Assembly (NCBI GenBank): GCA_003555285.1 | Contig: PWGH01000067.1 | Location: 1 to 17,441 of the forward strand | Reading direction: 5' to 3' | DNA from: Thioalkalivibrio sp. | GTDB taxonomy: Bacteria; Pseudomonadota; Gammaproteobacteria; Ectothiorhodospirales; Ectothiorhodospiraceae | DNA length: 17,441 nt | Shown here: positions 13,915-17,441 of the stretch, in pieces | Layout of the letters: every line of letters begins with the position of its first letter | Numbering within the stretch: the first letter of the stretch is position 1 | The notes under the pieces: generated by a model | What the model was told of the DNA's origin: nothing | Database searches by the model: none | What the model saw: the letters and a program-made list of their open reading frames with translations, nothing else | Made by a program: the position numbers and the translations under genes

Positions 13915-16275
13915 TCAGGAGGCCTTGCGGTGCGGAACTTCTTCCGGCTCCCGGTGGCTCTTGTCCGGCTCGTAGTTGTAGTAATAGGCCGAGTAGTAGG
14001 AGTATTCCGGGCTCTCGAGGTCGACCCGGTTCAGCACCACCCCGATCAGCGGCGCCTGAACCTGGCGCAGGCGCTGCACCGAGACACGGAAGTTCTCCTT
14101 GCCGGTCTGGCCCGCCGCGGCGACCAGCACGACGCCGTCCACCATGCGCGATGCCACCACCGCGTCGGCGAGCCCGAGGATCGGCGGCGCGTCCACGATC
14201 ACGTGATCGAAGATCCGGCGGCAGTCGTTGATCACCTTCGCAAGCTGACGGGAACTGAGCAGTTCGGCCGGGCTCGGCGTGGCATGTCCGGCGGGCATCA
14301 CGGACAGCCCCTCGAGATCGGTACCGTGAATCAACGGATGCTCCGGCTGCTGTCCGCGGCTGACCTGCGAGATGCTGTCGGTCAGCCCCGGCGCGCGCGG
14401 AATTCCGAAATCGCGGTGCAGCGTAGGGCGGCGCAGGTCGGCATCGATCAGCAGCACCGAGGCGCCGTTCTGCGCGAGCACGATCGCGAGGTTGATCGCG
14501 GACGTGCTCTTGCCCTCCCCCTGCGAGGAGCTGGTGAACAGGAGAACCCCGGGCATGCCCTCCGGCGTCGAGAACATCAGGCTGGTGCGCAGGGAGCGGA
14601 AGGCCTCCGAGACGGCCGACTTGGGTTGCGTGACGCTGTAGTGGGAGAGCGCCCGGTCGGGCCTCCCCTTCGTCGCGTTCGCCCGCTTGCCGCGCGCGCG
14701 CACCAGCGGAATCAGCCCCAGCACCGGACGGTCCACCAGGCGCTCGATGTCCTCGGTGCGGCGGATGGTGCTGTCGAGGAACTCGAGCAGCAGCGCGAGC
14801 CCGATCCCGATCATCAGGCCGAGCATCGACGCGATGGCCAGGTTCTTCTGCAGCACCGGCCGGAACGCGCCCCCCGGTACACTCGCCTCGTCGATGACCG
14901 AGATGTTGGACTTCTGCACCCCCGCAGCCACGCCGACTTCCTTCATCCGCTGCAGCAGGGCATCGTGGAGTTCCCGGTTGGTCTCGTACTCGCGGCGCAG
15001 GATGTTGTACTGGACGCTGCGCTCGCTGAGCGCCATCAACTGCTCCTCGCGACGCTCGATCGCCCCCTCCAGGGAGGCCTCCTCGGCGCGCAGGGATTCG
15101 AGCCGTCCGGAGATGCTGCCCACCACCCGGGCCTGCTCCGCCGACACCTCCTCGCGCAGGGCCTCGACCTCCCGGCCTCTCTCCGCCATCATCGGGAAGC
15201 TGTCGGTGTACTGCTCGGAGAGGTTGCGGTACTCGATCCGGGCGTCCTGCAGCCGGGCCTGAAGCTCGGTCAGTCGTTCGTTGCCCGCCACCGGCTCCAG
15301 GTGCTCCACTTGCCCCTGCCGTGCCAGTTGGTCCCAGCCCTCGAGCCGCAGCCGTTCGCGCCGCACCTCCTCCAACCGCTCGGTGTTGCTGCGCAGCCCT
15401 TCGCGGGTCAGTTCGATATTGGCTTCGAGATCGGATACCCGCGCCTCGCGGGCGAACTGGGCCAGCGCCCGGTCCGAGCGCTCCAGCGCGATGCGCATCT
15501 CGTCGAGCTGCCCCTCGAGGAAGCGCCGCGCCTGAGTGCCGGAATCGAAGCGGCGCTGCATGGAGGTATCGATGTATTCGCGTACCACCGCGTTCGCCAG
15601 GCGTGCGGAGAATTCGGGATCGAAGCTGACAGCCCTGACCCGCACCACGTGGGTGTTGCGCACGGGTTCGATCTCGATCATACGCTGCAGCCGGCTTGCA
15701 GCAGCAAAGGTTGCGTCACGCCCGGAACGCTCCGCCCCGGATTCTGCCTCGCCGCCACGTTCCGAGGCCGGAAAGACGCTGGACAGCAGCAAACCCGTGA
15801 GTGCCCGCAGTTCGCCGGTCAGACTGCGCTGTCGCATCTCACCGGTGAGCTCGGGGTGATCCTGCAACTGCTCGGCCTCCACCACCGCCGTTGCCAGCGC
15901 GCGGCTGCGCAGGATCTCGTACTGACTGGCTCGGTATTCCGCGGAACCCCTGCCGGAGGTCTGCTCGAGATCCGCAAAGGCAAGGACCTGGGCCGCCTCC
16001 GGCTCGATCAGCACCAGCGCGGTGGCGCGGTACTCGGGCACCTGCAGCTTGGTGACCATGAAGGTCGCGGTGACGACGATGGCCAGCAGGGCAATGATCA
16101 GCCACTTGCGCTTGACCAGGATCTTCCAGTACTCGCGCAGGTCGATGCTGTCGTCATCGTCGGGCGGAATCGGGGGCGCCGTCCGCGCCGGTTCGTACGG
16201 AATCATCGGGCCGTCGCCGCCCGGGACGGCCCGGAGGGGGTGGGTCTTCGCGTCGCGCTCGTCGCCTGAGGCCAT
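13915..16275 (-). CDS. Wzc-type polysaccharide co-polymerase with BY-kinase domain
   Basis: This 786-residue protein joins a Wzz-like chain-length part to a bacterial tyrosine kinase. The cytoplasmic N-terminus is Pro/Asp-rich. TM1 is at about 57-76 (WLIIALLAIVVTATFMV) and is followed by a long periplasmic coiled-coil region (about 180-460). TM2 is near 478-500 (LAIASMLGLMIGIGLALLLE). The kinase has Walker A in SSSQGEGKSTSAINLA (about 582-590), Walker A' in LLIDADLRRP (about 615) and Walker B in HVIVDAPPILG (about 693). The tail carries a cluster of seven tyrosines in PEYSYYSAYYYNYEPD, the autophosphorylation sites of such kinases. It controls export and chain length of EPS or capsule. The start used is the ATG at 16275; an in-frame TTG at 16287 is an alternative. 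It leads the four-gene operon. Confidence 0.94.
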   Translation of the reverse strand: MASGDERDAKTHPLRAVPGGDGPMIPYEPARTAPPIPPDDDDSIDLREYWKILVKRKWLIIALLAIVVTATFMVTKLQVPEYRATALVLIEPEAAQVLAFADLEQTSGRGSAEYRASQYEILRSRALATAVVEAEQLQDHPELTGEMRQRSLTGELRALTGLLLSSVFPASERGGEAESGAERSGRDATFAAASRLQRMIEIEPVRNTHVVRVRAVSFDPEFSARLANAVVREYIDTSMQRRFDSGTQARRFLEGQLDEMRIALERSDRALAQFAREARVSDLEANIELTREGLRSNTERLEEVRRERLRLEGWDQLARQGQVEHLEPVAGNERLTELQARLQDARIEYRNLSEQYTDSFPMMAERGREVEALREEVSAEQARVVGSISGRLESLRAEEASLEGAIERREEQLMALSERSVQYNILRREYETNRELHDALLQRMKEVGVAAGVQKSNISVIDEASVPGGAFRPVLQKNLAIASMLGLMIGIGLALLLEFLDSTIRRTEDIERLVDRPVLGLIPLVRARGKRANATKGRPDRALSHYSVTQPKSAVSEAFRSLRTSLMFSTPEGMPGVLLFTSSSQGEGKSTSAINLAIVLAQNGASVLLIDADLRRPTLHRDFGIPRAPGLTDSISQVSRGQQPEHPLIHGTDLEGLSVMPAGHATPSPAELLSSRQLAKVINDCRRIFDHVIVDAPPILGLADAVVASRMVDGVVLVAAAGQTGKENFRVSVQRLRQVQAPLIGVVLNRVDLESPEYSYYSAYYYNYEPDKSHREPEEVPHRKAS

Positions 16276-16558
16276 CGGTGTTCTCAATTGCTGCCCGGGC
16301 TGTTGCTTGGTCGCACACGAACCATCGCCCCGGATCGGCTCGAAGTCCGGGGGTAATGGTGCGCGGGCACGCGGCAGTTCACGCGGGAAATGCCGCAGGG
16401 CTCCTGCTCACTCGCTGATGTCAACCCGTGATTGATCGTCCTTCTCCCGCGGACTGCACGGGCCCGCCGCTGTATTATGGCGGCGCCGCCCTGAATTGCG
16501 CGGGCGGCGCACGGGTCCTGCGCGATACTGTCGTCCCTGAGCACTAATCCGTTGCGGA
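16276..16558 (-). promoter_or_regulatory. Leader of the polysaccharide operon, promoter probable but unresolved
   Basis: This 283-bp gap precedes the kinase gene. On the minus strand there is a perfect TTGACA (16424-16419) but no acceptable -10 at 16-18 bp. A CATAAT-like hexamer lies near 16472-16477 but without a good -35. No gene is apparent. Confidence 0.3.
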
Positions 16559-16568
16559 TTACGGGCTC
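16539..16568. terminator. Hairpin at the stop codon of the small secreted protein gene
   Basis: A perfect TAATCCG-TTG-CGGATTA inverted repeat (16545-16551 and 16555-16561) is flanked by GAGC/GCTC. The gene's TAA stop lies in one arm. There is no T-tract after it, so it may be an mRNA-stabilising or factor-dependent element rather than a classic terminator. Confidence 0.4.
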
Positions 16569-16963
16569 ACCGGGCACGGCCTGAACGGCGGCGGGAAGTG
16601 AGCCGGTGGGCCGAAAGGCGGACCATCGGGATCCAGGAAAGCCGGCGGCGGACAACCGAAAGACACCGGCGTTGATGACGGTCGCGACCCAAGCCGACTG
16701 TTGGGTGGTCCCATGCGGCGTGGGCCGGCACGACCGCCGGGCGGCGCCGCCGCAAAGGGTGCAGCCCGTTGCGCCCGTTGCGCGACCTGCCACTGAACAG
16801 ACGCGGATTCACGCGCCACTGGCTGTTCGATACTGCCTGACGGCAACGATATAGATGGGATATAGGTAGAGCCGATGGCAGCGGAAACGGTTGCCCCCGA
16901 TGCCCCGAATCCCAGGAGAATCAGGCCTGCCCCCAGAACCCGAAAAGCGTCTTTCGCTCTCAT
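16559..16963 (-). CDS. Small secreted Pro/Gly-rich hypothetical protein
   Basis: This 134-residue protein starts at the ATG at 16963 behind a strong GGGGAGG with 8-nt spacing. A typical Sec signal peptide follows: MRAK, a hydrophobic core (VLGAGLILLGFGASGATV), and a likely cleavage after VSA near residue 28. The mature part has no recognised domain. It contains a Gln/Arg/Ala-rich stretch (VQWQVAQRAQRAA) and a Gly/Pro-rich end (AFLDPDGPPFGPPAHFPPPF) with a single Cys in SFGCPPP and another near the end (RPCPVSP). It is on the operon strand, upstream of the kinase gene, so it could belong to the same surface system. The strong RBS and signal peptide support expression; the low-complexity C-terminus leaves open a frameshifted or degenerate end. 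Confidence 0.6.
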   Translation of the reverse strand: MRAKDAFRVLGAGLILLGFGASGATVSAAIGSTYIPSISLPSGSIEQPVARESASVQWQVAQRAQRAAPFAAAPPGGRAGPRRMGPPNSRLGSRPSSTPVSFGCPPPAFLDPDGPPFGPPAHFPPPFRPCPVSP

Positions 16964-17140
16964 GTCACTGACCTCCCCGCTGGGCCTTGGTTTACGATCT
17001 GGAATAAAGGTATAGATCATTAGGAACGCTAATGCACGTTTCAAGGGATACGCCCACTGACAGAAGGGTTCAATAGCAAATTGAGCCACGAAATGAATTG
17101 AGCCCAGCAAGAGCACGGAAAACGCGGACGCGAAGCATGT
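16964..17140. other. Intergenic leader of the small secreted protein gene
   Basis: This AT-richer gap lies between the ligase paralogue and the secreted protein gene. It contains a TTGAAA hexamer (minus strand, 17044-17039) and an inverted repeat just downstream (17018-17034). The -10 is weak, so a promoter is likely but not resolved. Confidence 0.4.
17018..17034. promoter_or_regulatory. CATTAG-GAACG-CTAATG inverted repeat, candidate operator
   Basis: A perfect 6-5-6 inverted repeat lies in the AT-rich leader of the secreted protein gene, directly downstream of a TTGAAA candidate -35 on the minus strand. Its placement in the expected promoter spacer suits repressor binding. Confidence 0.35.
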
Positions 17141-17441
17141 TCAAGCTGTTTTCAGTGCGCTTCCATGTGTCCCGTTGCGCGAGTCGCGCTTTTCTGCCCT
17201 CCCCCGCAAGCGGGGGAGGGCGCTTTCATCGTCAGGAGTACCGGCGCGCCATGAACGTTCGCCGGTGGCCGGGCGCAACAGCGTACCGATGTAGATCGCG
17301 AGTACCGCCTGCGTCGCGGAGATGTGCCAACTGAAGTCGGCGAGTGCCACCAGCGCCAGGGCGGCAAGCCCGGCGTAGAGCGCGATGCGCTCGGTACTGG
17401 GGCGGGCGGCCCGGATCAGCGCAACCGCCACCGCAATCAGC
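17141..17441 (-). CDS. O-antigen ligase/polymerase paralogue, C-terminal part (5' end beyond window)
   Basis: The minus-strand frame runs in from the right edge with STERIALYAGLAALALVALA and DFSWHISATQAVLAIYIGTL. This closely matches the C-terminus of the ligase at 10158-11534 (STERVALYAGLAALALVGLG, DFSWHIPATQVVLAIYLGVL), and the DNA is clearly alike over about 150 bp. It is therefore a recent duplicate or close paralogue. After the last membrane segment the frame continues for about 45 residues through repeat-like DNA, including the hairpin at 17197-17220, before a TGA at 17141. That tail is probably not native. It lies upstream of the kinase operon on the same strand, so two related ligases bracket the cluster. 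Confidence 0.8.
   Translation of the reverse strand, partial: LIAVAVALIRAARPSTERIALYAGLAALALVALADFSWHISATQAVLAIYIGTLLRPATGERSWRAGTPDDESALPRLRGRAEKRDSRNGTHGSALKTA
17197..17220. repeat. GC-rich perfect hairpin within the ligase paralogue tail
   Basis: CCCTCCCCCGC and GCGGGGGAGGG form a perfect 11-bp inverted repeat around AA. The neighbouring CGCTTTCATCGTC resembles, inverted, the GACGATGAAAGCCCC block of repeat copy C (about 9854-9869). It is probably part of a genome-wide repeat rather than a simple terminator, since no T-tract follows. Confidence 0.6.

Noticed and set aside
11251..16269. A 1672-codon open frame on the plus strand across the polysaccharide operon
   Set aside because: It is antisense to four well-supported genes. 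Its translation is Arg/Gln/Leu-rich with no domain, as expected from stop-poor antisense frames in GC-rich coding DNA.
16396..16424. TTGACA at 16424-16419 as a sigma-70 promoter for the kinase operon
   Set aside because: The -35 is perfect but the hexamers 16-18 bp downstream are GC-rich and unlike TATAAT, so it was not called as a promoter.

Overview
The window is GC-rich, gene-dense bacterial chromosome. The gene content points to a Gram-negative proteobacterium, most likely a gammaproteobacterium of the Chromatiales/Ectothiorhodospiraceae type. The basis is an LpxC, a proteobacterial Wzc-type kinase, a FimX-like c-di-GMP protein, and GTAG-class REP palindromes with their own RAYT transposase, a class known from pseudomonads and xanthomonads. 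The exact taxon is inference. No tRNA, rRNA or CRISPR array was seen.

Layout. 1-1680: two REP arrays (1-386 and 1098-1680) bracket a RAYT transposase gene (382-837, minus) and a 3' remnant of gmd (882-1097, minus). 1676-2629: intact GDP-L-fucose synthase, fcl (minus). 2630-3153: no gene, one decayed REP. 3154-5640: an 828-residue tandem-REC / degenerate GGDEF / degenerate EAL protein resembling FimX (plus). 6116-6694: a PilZ protein with intact c-di-GMP-binding motifs (minus), possibly preceded by a small overlapping ORF. 7579-8589 and 8740-9687: a divergent AraC-type regulator and lpxC. 10158-16275: a tight minus-strand polysaccharide operon, read as wzc-type tyrosine kinase, TPR/beta-sandwich membrane protein, J-domain/NTF2-like membrane protein, O-antigen ligase/polymerase. 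16559-16963: a small secreted Pro-rich protein. 17141-17441: the C-terminal end of a second O-antigen-ligase paralogue running off the right edge.

Two repeat systems shape the region. First, GTAG-type REPs: eight full two-hairpin units and one partial unit in the arrays, plus two single REPs at 10.0-10.2 kb. At three minus-strand genes (RAYT, fcl, the ligase) the TAG of the REP's GTAG is the gene's stop codon. Second, a 310-460-bp dispersed repeat occurs three times in the same orientation (5652-6090, 7109-7565, 9724-10033). Each copy lies just past the 3' end of a minus-strand gene, and two lie between convergent genes. The araC-lpxC pair lies between two of these direct copies. Copy C begins with a hairpin that looks like a bidirectional terminator.

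Functional reading. Most genes concern the cell surface: nucleotide-sugar supply (fcl, relic gmd), lipid A commitment (lpxC), export and polymerisation of an exopolysaccharide or O-antigen (kinase, ligase and helpers), and c-di-GMP signalling (FimX-like and PilZ proteins). The unusual material is the REP/gene-end fusions, the repeat-flanked araC-lpxC cassette, and the J-domain/NTF2-like membrane protein inside the polysaccharide operon.
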